Shown piece by piece: positions 14,301 through 24,570 of a DNA stretch of 64,000 nucleotides. The notes beneath the pieces are model-generated. The model ran no database searches, was not told the origin of the DNA, and saw only the letters and a list, made by a program, of their open reading frames with translations. The position numbers and the translations under genes are program-made. Position 1 is the stretch's first letter, and every line of letters starts with the position of its first letter. Origin of the DNA: Saxidomus purpurata (Eukaryota; Mollusca; Bivalvia; Venerida; Veneridae); contig JAFMSR010000013.1 in assembly GCA_022818135.1 (NCBI GenBank), positions 27,917,331 through 27,981,330 of the forward strand. The letters run 5' to 3'.

Positions 14301-17300
14301 TATGACAAGTGTCTTTGGCATATTAGATAAGTCGTGTGAACATGTGTGTCATTTAGATGCAGCATTTACTCTTATTTTCATAGACTTCAGAACAAAGGAC
14401 TACGATCGTTCTTTCTCTTTAATTTTGTTTTGCAAAACGTTTTATTTTACAAATTTCTTCAAATTTCGAATGATGTTGTCATTATTTAATAAAACAATTT
14501 TGATATGCGACTGTTTGCCTGGAAATAAGTTAATGACAGTAAGAATTCATTATTTTGTTGTCTTTATTAAATTGAAAATTAATGATTTGTCATTTAATAT
14601 TTGATGAAATTATTTGAAAAACATGCTTGTAATACAGAAGGATAAGAAAAATATCCAATATATAAAGACTGTAGATTTTTTTAAACAAGTGAAACTGTCA
14701 TTAAACATGTCCATATCTGACGTTACACAGAACAGATTCAATATCTATGTATAACATTCTAAAAATTAACCTTTCCTAACTCTATGACATTGTTGACTAC
14801 ATGTAAAACTTCTTCTAGATCGGGTTGTTCTTTTCTTGAGTTTTTGTTTAAAGTCTTAAAGGTTCTTTGGATGTTTTGGCAGATCTAATGTGAGAAGTTA
14901 TTGGATGTCTTTAAAAACCTTATTACATTCACTTCTTCAAAGTCCCACTGTCAGTATACTACCGAGATGAACACCGTCAACACTTTGAACCAGCTGACAT
15001 CTACTGCCAAAGCGTTGTGTTCTGCTTTTCCCCTATATTTGTCAAAGCACCTTGCACTAGTTAATGTACTCCCTATAGACACTCAGTCGTTGTTTGAGGA
15101 GGAGAAAAGCACATTTTGGTATTTGTTAAGCAGGTAGCGGGTTTAGTTGAAAGGAACATTAGTAATTAGAGATAGAATGTACAAATCCCCTTTGCATAAA
15201 AACATGAGCTCAACTACTAAGGTAAACTGATATAATGCATGAAACTATGAAAACTCTATGCCTACCTTACTACCTTAATGCAACAGTCAAACATTTTCTG
15301 CAAAAAAGAAAGGTTTCTTTAAATTTTAGTACATGAGAAGCGGCATCTTAATGTATTTAATCGTTACAAAAATAACCAATGTTTAAGGCATTGCACTGAC
15401 AATACTTCATAGCCATAGTGCATTAATTTGTGATCGGAAAACTGGTGATTTTTTAAGTAGCAGTATTGTAGCTCGCACTTGAATTTAACAACTGAAATGT
15501 CCCTACATCACCGTAATTGCTTTTTTTGTTTGTCACTGAATCGTTTCTTTGTCCGCTAGGTCATGCTGTATTCTGCACGAATATTAATTGTACAGGTTGT
15601 TTGTGGGCTGTGCACAAAACTGAACCAATTGTTTCCATTAACAAAGAACAGTGCTGTGACCAACCCTCAACATTAAAGTATCAATGTAGCATGACCTGGT
15701 TTATTGAATTAATAATAAAAAAATCCTTAATAATACAAATATGGGCTTTCATCTAAAAATGTGTATGACTGCACATACACATACACAATGTGAAGAATAT
15801 GCACCGTATAAACTAATGTAATAAAATGACCGAAGAGGAACGGCGGTCAATATTTGTTTATATTCGATGGCCTTTAGTTATCACTTACCTACTCATCACA
15901 TGAATAGTCCATAATTGCTTCGTTTTATAACATATTTAACAGCACAAAAAGGGAATATTTATTTAACCAATACAACTCGTCGTTTCGTTTTCTTTAGTAA
16001 TAGTGTTCCTGTTTTGGGTTCTATATGTATACATATTTTGTGAGTCTATCAGGAACGATAAGAAAGGTTCCTTTTGATAATGGTTTGCAAGGCTTTGTGT
16101 ATGTCGTTTGCTTTCGTGACAAACAATTTAGTGCTAATATTTACAGCGGAAATTTCAGATCAATTAATATTTCACGAAATCCTTTTTGGACTGAAAGCAA
16201 CTTTAGATCAATGAAAACAGTTTATTTATAGCTGGTATAATAAAATGTAACATTTCATTTTTGTGCTGTCCGTAAACTGTCTCGCCTTAAAATATGTATA
16301 TCTTCTTACATGAAATGCCTGTTAAAGATTTTCAAACGAAATTATTGCGTTGTTCATATATAATTTTAGAAGCTTCCCAAAGTGGAAACTACACAGAAGA
16401 GAAGACGAACTTTGCTGCCGACACGATATCGGACGACAAGGAGACGGCATTTTCCGCTGAGGGATCTGAAGAAAATCCCCACGTTCATGTTGATGGTGAG
16501 AAATGTTTACACTGATTGATTGATTGATGATAACTGGTGCTTGTTTGGATTGTTTTAGAATTACTGATTATATAAACACTTTCATAACATGTCTTTGATG
16601 ATGAGTTGATATGTATGAATTAACGAAATGTAAAATATTTCCTGCTGCAAATAGAAATTGAAATAATAAAGAAACATGTCACAAAATGAAGCTGACATAA
16701 TTGTTTTTGTGGGAATTTATTCATTTCATTGGACTATAAAGTATTAACGATATACAATAAACTTCGTATAAAACGAAACCCTTGGGGCCACTTAAATGTG
16801 TTCTTTACTTCCGGAGTTTAAATACAGAAATGAAAATATCGGATCCAGAAAAGATGTTCCATATATCCAGTAGTTTGCTATATCCGAGCATCTTATGGTA
16901 AGTTTTAATTTAAATATTTACAAGCTCGTAAAACTAATAAATCTCTTTTTGCAGATAAAACGATAGATACCCCATTGGATATACCGGAGAGTATTATCGG
17001 CAAAATCTGCTGGGCTGTCATGTTACCTATGAAAGTCCTGATGTTCGTATCAATACCAGACTGTCGGCGACATGGCATCTGGCGTCGGTTGTATATGCTT
17101 ACATTTTTCATGTCTATTATATGGATTGCGGCGTGCTCCTACGTGATGGTGTGGATGGTTACAATAATAGGTATATCTAAAGTTTAAAGTAAATATCATT
17201 TATTTCACCAATTATGTGCATGGCTAAAAGATGGCTGTACGGCCGATCGCTTAGTTTAGAAAGTCTGGTTAGGTACGGGTTTCCAAGACCTTTACAAAAA

Positions 17301-19567
17301 TAAGCCATTCTTCTGAATATTTTGCTGAAGTCGGTTTAACACTACATATCAATTTGCTGTTAGACTCTTCTTAAAAATGATAAAAGTAACAACATGATTT
17401 CCATTAGCGAGTTTCGGCTGCGTACAATGTCAAAGACAGTTTTACATATTAATACATGAAGCTTTACGATTTTCATTGTTTATAATGATATAACGAACTA
17501 CTTTATTGTTGAAAATTGAATACGGTATAAAGCAGGCAAAAATGTTTGATAAAAATCGATTAAGAAGGGCAAAAAGAAACCAAAGCTAAAATGTTCTGTG
17601 ATTCTTCCATATGGGGAACATATTTATTAAATACAACAAATATTATTGTGAAGGTAGCTTCCTTTCACAGACGAATTTAAAGTCAAAATATACAAACAGC
17701 TGACTAGCTGTCTATTTTAGACATAAGCTAATTTTTTTGTTTTTAAAGTTGAATTTGAAAATGGTTTCTCGCATAATTTTAGTGCATCCATGTAGATGTA
17801 AATTCAAACATTATGCGCTCGAACTATAATCGTATAAATGTGGTCGGATAAAATTTGCGGAAGTTTTTTTTAAATGATGGAATCCGGTGCTGGTACCGAA
17901 ACTTTGTAGTTTTGTTTTAATTTATATCATCGTAGAACACATGCCAACTTTCTGTTGTAAACGCAAAACAATCAAATAAGAATGTACTAAAAATGTCCTT
18001 TGCCTTCCCGCGTTTTTACGGATTTCTTTTTTGTTTACAAATGTGTTGCAGCATGGCTAGACCAAACTAATCAGTTGTCGATTTTAGCAAGAATGGTACA
18101 TTGCATATGTATTTAAAAGCCTATCTGTGATAAATGACGTTGATATAAAGTTTGAGACTTTATGAATATTTCAAACCCTTTTTTACAACATATTATATAA
18201 CATTACACCATGAAAAGCAAATTGCGTACATCCATTTTGACCATGCGGGTAAAAATAAAACAAAGATTTTAGTGGGTTATTCTCATAAAAATGTAAAGGT
18301 GTTGATAGTATCTAAGCTACCGTTTGACAGTCCTTTGTGGAGATTCACTATTTTATGGTTTGATTTGAAGGTAAAATTAACTCAAAGAGCACCGGATTTT
18401 ACCTTTACGATAGGAACAAAGTTTGCATTTTATATAAAATGCTGAATTGAATGTATTTATAACCTGCTTAAAATAACACTGCTTTATAATAAATCGTTCC
18501 AATATGTTTAAAATCAAGTGACACGTCTTCAAAATACGGAAAAATAAAAGCTTCTTAGATTTTGACACTGAATTCGGAATTATAATTTAATAATGTTACA
18601 TACTTTTACATGTTGCAGCCTTTTACGTTTATGATTTTTCCATTAATGTGATATTCCTATTGTTTACGACAATGACATTAAAACATCTGATACGCAAGAG
18701 TAGTTTATAGGAATATAGAGTCCTTTACCTGATATTAAGGTTAATCGTTGTTTACTATGTAATCTTTTCTTGTACATGTGTATTTTTAAAAGCATAAATG
18801 TAATGACCTTTTGCCAGCTTTGCCAACGATGACCCTGCTATAAATATTGTTCCCGTACAGATATCAATTTCAAAAGACAAACTTGATGTAGAACATGTTA
18901 CCATGCTACTTGGTTTGAGTTCCATGTGATTCACCTGATATAACTGTTGTTCCTTTATTTTGAATTTCAGGGGATGCCCTTGAAATACCTGATACGGTTA
19001 TGGGACTAACTATTCTAGCGGCTGGCACCTCTGTACCTGATTGTCTTAGCAGCGTGTTTGTTGCAAGAGATGGTAGGTTGTTGGTTAAAACAGGTTCAAT
19101 AGTTTAAGGAAATTAATACTTTATTAAAGTTTTAAGACGCAAAGCCAACTCGAGAAGATGCGGCCAACTCTCACACTATTCCATTTCAATTTTAATTGTT
19201 TTGTCTGAAATTGATTGTCTGTTTTCTATTTCCAGGTTATGGGGATATGGCTGTATCAAATTCAATTGGAAGCAACGTATTTGATATTTTGATTTGTCTT
19301 GGATTGCCATGGTTGCTCGACACGGCAATCGTAAAGAATGGCGACCCTCTCATCATTAACAGCGGAGGAATCGCTTACTCTGCACTTATTCTTTTATCAA
19401 CGGTTGTGTTTATGTTACTGGTGATAAATTTGGCAAAATGGAAACTCAACAAACCATTTGGCTGTCTATGTATGTTTGCGTATGTTGTTGTTATTGCACT
19501 ATCGTGTTTGTTTGAACTGAATGTGTTTGGTGACTTTGTCCTACCGTCGTGTGAAAGATCGTCATGA
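5196..19567 (+). CDS. SLC24A: K+-dependent Na+/Ca2+ exchanger (NCKX/SLC24 family), ten exons, 5' end missing
   Basis: Polytopic membrane antiporter that uses the Na+ and K+ gradients to move Ca2+. Exons 5196-5381, 6615-6698, 7641-7744, 9649-9749, 10044-10222, 13855-13905, 16370-16495, 16955-17170, 18971-19072 and 19236-19567 all have AG/GT borders and join in one frame (one leading base plus 1481 nt = 493 codons and stop). Seen: alpha-1 repeat [17 protein letters not shown] with its Glu at visible residue 84, then [15 protein letters not shown]; an acidic hydrophilic loop at about residues 180-290; alpha-2 repeat [13 protein letters not shown] with Asp at 373, then [16 protein letters not shown]. 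These acidic residues are the known ion ligands of the family. The tail resembles the NCKX3/4/5 branch more than NCKX1/2 by eye. The first exon (start codon, signal peptide) is not visible; an upstream exon ending in phase 1 is required. Possible polyadenylation signals are AATAAA at 20618 and 20767. Confidence 0.93.
6194..6280. repeat. Palindromic element in an NCKX intron
   Basis: Arms of about 38 nt (ACATCTGCAGAATCCCGAGG and its mirror ending TTTCTGCAGGTGTT) around a short GC-rich loop. A second small palindrome, ACGTCATA/TATGACGT, follows at 6285-6302. Probable MITE-like element. Confidence 0.75.
6615..6698 (+). CDS. SLC24A: NCKX exon: alpha-1 repeat, first part
   Basis: Acceptor ggttttcag, donor g/gtaaaa, phase 1 to 1. 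Encodes [16 protein letters not shown] followed by [10 protein letters not shown]. The PE glutamate is the family's cation ligand. Most relatives have L where this has the first F of EFF. Confidence 0.95.
7641..7744 (+). CDS. SLC24A: NCKX exon: alpha-1 repeat, second part
   Basis: Acceptor cctacag, donor atg/gtttgt, which departs from the gtaagt consensus. Encodes [20 protein letters not shown] followed by a hydrophobic helix ending FAGM. Ends in phase 0. Confidence 0.93.
8352..9603. repeat. Long foldback element in an NCKX intron
   Basis: Left arm 8352-9003 and right arm 9073-9603 are reverse complements over most of their length around a 69-nt loop. The left arm has two extra segments (about 8815-8897 and 8912-8945). 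Each arm carries four short hairpin units built on TTGTCCAT...ATGGACAA. No transposase frame is seen, so this is a non-autonomous foldback element or a palindromic duplication. Confidence 0.85.
8381..8548. repeat. Tandem hairpin units in the left foldback arm
   Basis: Four copies of a 25-27 nt near-palindrome TTTGTCCATTCCGNGCATGG followed by ACAAAC, the last three at 38-39 nt spacing. The mirrored copies lie at about 9409-9570. Confidence 0.8.
9649..9749 (+). CDS. SLC24A: NCKX exon: helix after alpha-1
   Basis: Acceptor acgtacag, donor tg/gtaagt, phase 0 to 2. Encodes [19 protein letters not shown] and a hydrophobic run ending IDDERVYW, matching the family pattern KLTWWPLFRD...YDE. The intron before it carries the foldback element that ends only about 45 nt upstream of this exon. 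Confidence 0.92.
10044..10222 (+). CDS. SLC24A: NCKX exon: last N-half helix and start of the cytosolic loop
   Basis: Acceptor ttttccag, donor g/gtaatt, phase 2 to 1. Begins [20 protein letters not shown], a membrane helix, then a basic stretch ([15 protein letters not shown]) and a polar tail ending EEKQPLSG. Confidence 0.92.
10223..13854 (+). other. Longest NCKX intron
   Basis: 3.6 kb, AT-rich, no recognised element or further exon. Open frames at 12263-12517 and 12910-13098 have low-complexity composition and no homology I know. Loosely repeated phrases such as AGTGATTGTTTTTGTT at 12640-12800 hint at old duplications. Confidence 0.6.
13855..13905 (+). CDS. SLC24A: NCKX short loop exon, candidate cassette exon
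   Basis: 51 nt, phase 1 at both ends, so inclusion or skipping keeps frame. Encodes [18 protein letters not shown] in the cytosolic loop. Donor g/gtaagt is strong; acceptor ccggaag has a poor pyrimidine tract. No conserved residues, so the call rests on frame, splice sites and position. Confidence 0.6.
16370..16495 (+). CDS. SLC24A: NCKX acidic loop exon, candidate cassette exon
   Basis: 126 nt, phase 1 at both ends. Acceptor ataattttag, donor g/gtgaga. Encodes a polar, acidic segment ([19 protein letters not shown]) ending HVHVDG. Fits the variable cytosolic loop of NCKX proteins. Skipping it would also keep frame. Confidence 0.8.
16955..17170 (+). CDS. SLC24A: NCKX exon: re-entry into the membrane, C-terminal half
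   Basis: Acceptor tctttttgcag, donor g/gtatat, phase 1 to 1. Encodes [18 protein letters not shown], then a helix with [19 protein letters not shown]. This matches the family pattern P...L..TIPDCR...W...TF..SI.WI..FSY.MVW. Confidence 0.93.
18971..19072 (+). CDS. SLC24A: NCKX exon: alpha-2 repeat, first part
   Basis: Acceptor tgaatttcag, donor g/gtaggt, phase 1 to 1. Encodes [20 protein letters not shown] followed by [13 protein letters not shown]. The PD aspartate is the ion ligand matching the alpha-1 glutamate. Confidence 0.95.
19236..19567 (+). CDS. SLC24A: NCKX terminal exon: alpha-2 second part and last helices
   Basis: Acceptor ctatttccag; stop TGA at 19565-19567. Encodes [20 protein letters not shown], then [20 protein letters not shown], two further hydrophobic segments with [11 protein letters not shown] between them, and the end [13 protein letters not shown] plus seven residues. 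The C-terminus resembles the NVF..F.LP.C end of NCKX3/4. Confidence 0.95.
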
Positions 19568-21528
19568 TTATTCCAAATAAGTTTGTATGTAGAAAGACAT
19601 GTAAATAGAGTAAATAGAACTGAGTATTATAAAGGTGTTCACTTTAGACTTTATCAGATTTCTTTGATGATATGATTGACAAATGTTCCTACAAGTAGTT
19701 AGTAGTATATTCAAATGTTAATGCATATTCATAAATCAGGCGTTAATTCTGACCTCAGTTTTAAAATATTCAATTACGTCTGCATTTGTCTTTGTTGACC
19801 TGTTTTAAAAAGGCATTATTTTGTTACTTCAACTTACAAAATAAGGACTTCAAAATAGTTGAATTATGTCGTTTCCTGATCTAGTTGTACATGTGCAATA
19901 CACAAAATCTTATTTAAATATCTTTAGTATTGTTTTTGCAGTTTTAAAAATAATCGTTATGGCTAAATAGTACTTTATCATATTTTTGTGAACAATTGAC
20001 TATTTGTTGATTTATACCACATATCATGTAAAAAAATAATTGAAAGAAAGGATTTGTTTCAATTTTACAAGCGTTTGGTTTACACTTCACTCTTTTTGCA
20101 CATACAATCGCATAAATTTATTTGATACAACACATACAAGCAGGATCGACTTTCTTAAATGCACTGAAAGGATGTACCTTAATTGCATTTGTAACATTGT
20201 TGAAACGTTGATAATTGACATGACATCTGAAATGACGTATTGTTATGCAACAGCAACATGTATTTCTGATAATCATTGTATACATTTAAGTGGTAAAAGA
20301 CGTTAACCTCCCGTCTTGAGAGTTTTTTTGCATGGCTTACGATACGATGATACATATAATATAGATGAGCTGAATTTACTTTAGAACTGATTTTAACTCT
20401 ACTGTACTGAAATTATTTAGCACATGCTAATATACTACATGAGATTTCTTCGTTAAACTTATATGCTGAAACGATCTTTGGTATTATGATTTTAAAATTT
20501 ACGTTTTTGATGTAACACCAATTAATTTACACATGAACAAAATAACAAAAGCAGGCAAAACAGCGTATTAATGAGTCTTTTCGTGCAAATTCTGTTGAAT
20601 AATTTTGACTGGAAAGAAATAAAGCAGACACGTAGATCTTGTCAACTGCTAAGCCTTTATGCATTCTGACACATTTGTATGCTGACACATTACATATTTA
20701 ATAACTCGCACTTTTCAAATTGAAGCCTACAAATTACTTGTTCTTCTTATTCATTTTAGACCTCTTAATAAAATTGACTGCCTACCACTACATTTTTGCG
20801 GTCACAACGTTTAATATACATCCCAGCTTAACACGGCATAGTAAATTTAATATTTAGGAAATTACAATTATGATCTCTAGTAAAACTACTTTATAATAGC
20901 CTCTATTTAAACACCTATGTAGGCAGGGCGTTCGATAAAAACTAATTTGTTCACACATTGGATCATTTGGTCACATTACCTAGATGTTTAACCAACGTTA
21001 TAAAGTTGTTTGATCGGTTCCGACGACGTTACAACGGCAATTTGTTAGAGACAAAATAATAACTTTAAACAAAATCAATTTTAAATTTGGGGATATTCAT
21101 GACCTTTTGATGAAGATCAACAAAATACGTGTTAAAGCACACGCTGTCTTTTGTACAGGTTTCCTTATGTTTAATCATGTTTAAGTTATTTGTGCATAAA
21201 TATGTTGTTTCATGACTGTTATTGTTATAGTGGAAATTGATTTTACGTTATCAAAAATAAATTTGAAAAATATGATTGTGTAGCTCATTATTTTGTGTTA
21301 GAGGTGATTGTTTTCTTCAAAATGCGTAACCGTGTATTGACACATTGATCAATTGAACACAGTGTTAAAAACCCAATACAGTGCTACTTTATACCAACTG
21401 TATGTCAGTTTATTAAATGACCATCAATGCGGTTTGGTTTGAAACTTTTAGTTAACAAAGTGTAATAATTGTAACTCAGTATGTACACGAGATGACGGTA
21501 AAAGAACTCTTTACGGTGGTTGCATTGA
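19568..21528. other. NCKX 3' flank
   Basis: AT-rich; probable 3' UTR at first, with AATAAA at 20618 and 20767. No other gene or repeat recognised. Confidence 0.55.
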
Positions 21529-22125
21529 GCGAGTTTGATCAGCAACTATAGTGGCTATGGTACAACTAAAGTGTCATCGAACTACCTCTTGTTTGACTAA
21601 AATGACGTCATCCGGTCACCACGGTTCGACTAGAGTAAATCAGTGGTTTCTCTGGAACAAATATGGCGGCTAAAGGTAAGAATGCATTTTGCGAGAAATA
21701 AAAAATCTTCTATATGAACGTTATTTCTTCCTAAAACATTGAAACATTGAAAATTGTGCGAAATATATGAAATTAGACATGCAGCAAGTGAATTAATCTG
21801 AAATGTGGAAAATTACCGATAAATTCGACACATTTATACTGTAAGATTTAGGACGATTCCCCCCCCCACCGTTTCGTCCCCACCCCCCCCCCTAAGCTAA
21901 ATTCTTTAGGTACTTTTCTCTTTTACCTACAGTGTACTTTACATAGTATAATACACCAGCTTGCTGTCATCAACTTCCAGGCATATTACCGTAAACAACA
22001 CTATTTTATTTGTGGGCGCCGCCATATTAGACCAGAGGCTAACCAAACGCGGTTCGATCACTTTTTCATAAACGCATGCGTACTTTGACTTCCGGTACCA
22101 AACTATGGTTGCTGATCGAACTCGC
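21529..22125. mobile_element. Non-autonomous DNA element with terminal inverted repeats
   Basis: Left end GCGAGTTTGATCAGCAACTA pairs with right end TGGTTGCTGATCGAACTCGC. Internal ATGGCGGC near 21662 mirrors GCCGCCAT near 22019. No coding frame. The target duplication is not clear. Confidence 0.65.
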
Positions 22126-22809
22126 TAAATGTAAAGTGTAAGGGGGAGTAACTACTGTTTGATGACCTTAGACTTAAAATGAGGCATAGATATTTAAATT
22201 AGATGTTCCATCATAAAGATTGTGATAAGAAGCAATTTTGCTGAGATCTTAAATCGCATAAGTTCTTCTCTAAGAATAAATAAAACCATACACTATCAGT
22301 TCATTTAATTTTTCTTACACAAACGCAAACTAAACTGAATAACAGAAACAAAGTATCGTTCCTCTTTCCCCTTAGATAGATCAAGAGATGTCACTTCTTA
22401 CTGACTGCAGACCTTTGGATGTATCACTTAAAAACATTGTCGTTGAAATAGCTGCAAAAGCGGCGCATAACAAAATATCCGACGGTTATATTGGTTCATG
22501 GCCCAACATCATTCTTCTAGGCGTGTACCCTGTAGATTACTACATGGTGGATCTGTTTGCCAAATGTAAAAATGGCAAACAAGTGTCCTTGTCACGCTGG
22601 TTATTGTCAATTTGTTTGGCTTACGTGGTTACCTTTATTATTCAATGTCAAATTCTGGAAAGAATGCAGATATTCTATGTCACTAACACCTCTACTGAAA
22701 CTTGTATTTCTTTTCCTTTCCTGTAAAAGTAAATGACTTTCTACAGGTATAGTAACAGCCTAATTCATGTGTTCACGTTATTGCTAAACTCAAAATTTAA
22801 GTTCACTGT

Positions 22810-23660
22810 CATCTAAGCTTGGATGAAGTATATAATAGATTATTATTATAAAGTAGCTGGAGTAGATCCAGGGAAGGCTTTCCTGATAAATAATTTAATG
22901 TCTGAGGATAGATCCTCAATAGACTCATGTCTCCCATCTCTTCTAGCTCCAAGTTTTGCCTTAAATAAATATGTCTGGTTACTTGGTTTAAAAACTTCTC
23001 TTTCAACACATGTACTATTCGGTTAATATTTGTCTGGTCATTTGCATCTACGTCATTGAATAAATATTGTGCTTTGCCTCTCAGGCTCATCGTTAAGTTC
23101 ATTGCTTTGTCTGTATCGGTCAAATTGTTTATTCTCGCGACAAAATCAAATTGTCTCAAATAAATGTCAAGTGAAGTGGGACCATCATATGTTGCTGGTT
23201 TTAGGATTCTGTTTTGGGGTTAATTGTAACCTACTTGGCTGCTAAGGTTGCTGGTCATAGCATTTCCAGGAGGCTGAGGTATACCTTCATTAAATCTAGG
23301 GTATCTTAAAATGTAAATATATCTATCTTTGAGAACTGTATTTTTTGTAATTGATTCATTTTTTCATCTCTGATTTGACTGTTAGCATAAATATATCTGA
23401 TACTACCCTGGCTTACACCGTTGTCCATATTCCTAGGCATTTCCGTTGCCACATTCCCGATGTACGCATGAGCCGGTTGCCTATTGTAAATTGCACTAGT
23501 CCATTCTGTACCCTCGAGCTCCGGTTCGCCTTGTGTATAACGTGATTGGGATCTTTCGGGTCTTCAAGCAACCTGGGTCTCAGACCCACAATGACCAGGC
23601 ATTTGATTTTAGTTCTCTGATGACCTCTGAACAATGCCAAATCATATTCGTCATTCTCCA
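22810..23660 (-). pseudogene. Decayed LTR-retrotransposon gag fragment
   Basis: - strand frames interrupted by shifts and stops. The best stretch reads PATYDGPTSLDIYLRQFDFV then NNLTDTDKAMNLTMSLRGKA, typical of Ty3/gypsy-like gag capsid regions in invertebrates. No protease, reverse transcriptase or LTRs are seen next to it. Confidence 0.65.
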
Positions 23661-24440
23661 ACTGTACTGGCCTTGTACAGTGTACCTGACAACCTTGCTA
23701 TTATGCTGATCACTTATCACTTGATAAAAGGTGGTTGCGACATGGCCAAACTATCAGTATCTGACTTTATTATATACTTTCATATTGCCCCGTTCACTTT
23801 GCCTTAGAGAGTTCGTTCAGTATTCTACGGTACTATTCTACGGACTATTTTATTTGTTTGCAAACATCGTTTTAATGAGGTTTCTATGTCGAAGTTCGAC
23901 AGTTTTTTACAATTAAATAAGCTACTGTCTGAAAAATAAAAAGAAACTTTAATCATTTTCAAGTAGACGTAAAAGAGTTTCGTTTTTAAAAAGGTTCGAA
24001 TTTTTTAGGGCACGCAATACCAGTTCTGGTTACGAAAATTACTGGTACGTAGTTCAGCCAAGTATTGATAAACAAAAGGAATGATGTTTTGCATGTAGTC
24101 ATAAGAAAGAAAAAACATTTTTAGGAACGTACATCAAATTGATGTATTCACATTTCAAAGTACAAACCTGCATCCGTAGGAAAATTCTTGCGTTTTTCAA
24201 AACAAGATGGCGGACGGCAACTGAAATTTCTTACCGTACAATTGGCGTCAACGTTTCTTCTAATAAATGACGTGACGTATAAACAACAATATTGAATCGA
24301 GTCTATTAATACGCAATGAAGAAATGTACATGGTGAAATAGTACGCTAGTTGTCTGAGAAATTTCAAGATTCATTTATTGTTTTTTGCTAACAGAATGTC
24401 ATTTTTGTGTTCATATTCAATATGAAAGTATATAATAAAA

Positions 24441-24570
24441 AGGTTATTGAACTTGTATGGCGAAATATTACTTGAAACTCGTTGATTTGGCGGGAACAAC
24501 TCGCAAGCTCGTTGTTCCCGCCAAATCAACTCGTTCCAAGTAATATTTCACCATACAAGTTCAACAACCT
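24441..24570. repeat. 130-bp near-perfect palindrome
   Basis: Arms of about 60 nt, from AGGTTATTGAACTTGTATGG to CCATACAAGTTCAACAACCT, with GGCGGGAACAAC/GTTGTTCCCGCC flanking a roughly 10-nt loop. Foldback element. Confidence 0.85.

Noticed and set aside
14209..15756. Open frames at 14209-14604, 14901-15137 and 15517-15756
   Set aside because: They lie inside an NCKX intron, have AT-driven composition (F, I, L, S, K) and show no domain or splice signals.
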